From assembly GCF_900182745.1 (NCBI RefSeq), contig NZ_FXTY01000009.1, forward strand, positions 118,508 to 182,507: a stretch of 64,000 nt of DNA, written 5' to 3'. Positions 63,949 to 64,000 of the stretch are shown in pieces. Both the position numbers and the translations under genes were made by a program. Source of the DNA: Shimia sagamensis (GTDB lineage Bacteria > Pseudomonadota > Alphaproteobacteria > Rhodobacterales > Rhodobacteraceae). The notes beneath the pieces were generated by a model. The model was not told the origin of the DNA, made no database searches, and saw only the letters and a list, made by a program, of their open reading frames with translations. Every line of letters starts with the position of its first letter. Within the stretch, counting starts at the first letter, position 1.

Positions 63949-64000
63949 ATGGCGCTTTCTGGAAAGCTGACAAAGAAGCTGGTCGAGAATCTCGGCGCTG
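63949..64000 (+). CDS. Start of a reading frame resembling a tyrosine integrase (cut by the window end)
   Basis: Seventeen codons, MALSGKLTKKLVENLGA, are visible and open at the window end. This opening resembles the arm-binding N-terminus of phage or island tyrosine recombinases, and the frame begins 150 bases downstream of the tRNA-Ser 3' end, the classic island integration site. The base composition between the tRNA and this ATG is AT-richer than the rest of the window. The identification is an inference from 17 residues and position. Confidence 0.35.
   Translation, partial: MALSGKLTKKLVENLGA

Overview
The window looks like a chromosomal segment of a Roseobacter-group alphaproteobacterium (Rhodobacteraceae). 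This rests on four things seen in the sequence: GC-rich codon use, a PccR/ScfR-type regulator beside pccB with pccA and methylmalonyl-CoA mutase downstream, a dac-tmk-holB-tatD-MBL operon, and a rhizobial-style che operon with two CheY proteins and CheD. I cannot name the species. Nearly all of the window is ordinary core or niche-adaptation DNA. The only sign of an accessory region is at the extreme right edge, where a tRNA-Ser is followed by the start of a possible integrase.

Layout. 1-9.4 kb: the 3' end of a malic enzyme, an SLC13-type transporter, yebC, an OpgC-like membrane protein, an argP regulator with a coupled small gene facing lysE, a pirin and a DMT exporter. 9.5-16.8 kb: choline and choline-O-sulfate to glycine betaine (betC, betI, betB, betA). 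Here betC is flanked by two paralogous secreted proteins of unknown function. 16.9-18 kb: a small YdcH-type protein behind an FNR-type box, and an alpha/beta hydrolase. 18-32.2 kb: propionyl-CoA assimilation (pccR, a Bcr/CflA MFS pump, pccB, a run of small unknown proteins and lipoproteins, pccA, an aldo/keto reductase, a DUF4174 protein, a sulfotransferase-like protein, mcm). 32.3-38.9 kb: a two-component system divergent from a glucose/mannose-type ABC importer, with tandem GTAACA repeats between them. 39-41.2 kb: an orphan chemoreceptor. 41.4-47 kb: an Lrp-type regulator divergent from a complete branched-chain 2-oxoacid dehydrogenase operon. 47-56 kb: a ten-gene chemotaxis operon on the minus strand. 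56.4-63.5 kb: a FrnE-like DsbA protein, an AEC transporter, and the MBL-tatD-holB-tmk-dac-SPOR housekeeping block. 63.7-64 kb: tRNA-Ser and a possible integrase start.

How the genes fit together. Branched-chain amino acid breakdown by the bkd operon yields propionyl-CoA. PccAB carboxylates it, and Mcm isomerises (R)-methylmalonyl-CoA to succinyl-CoA, which can leave the TCA cycle through malic enzyme. The epimerase is not in the window. The che operon has CheR and CheD but no CheB. It contains a 114-residue protein with a CheZ/CheT-type DxxxQ motif next to a CheY, which is my best candidate for an under-described component.
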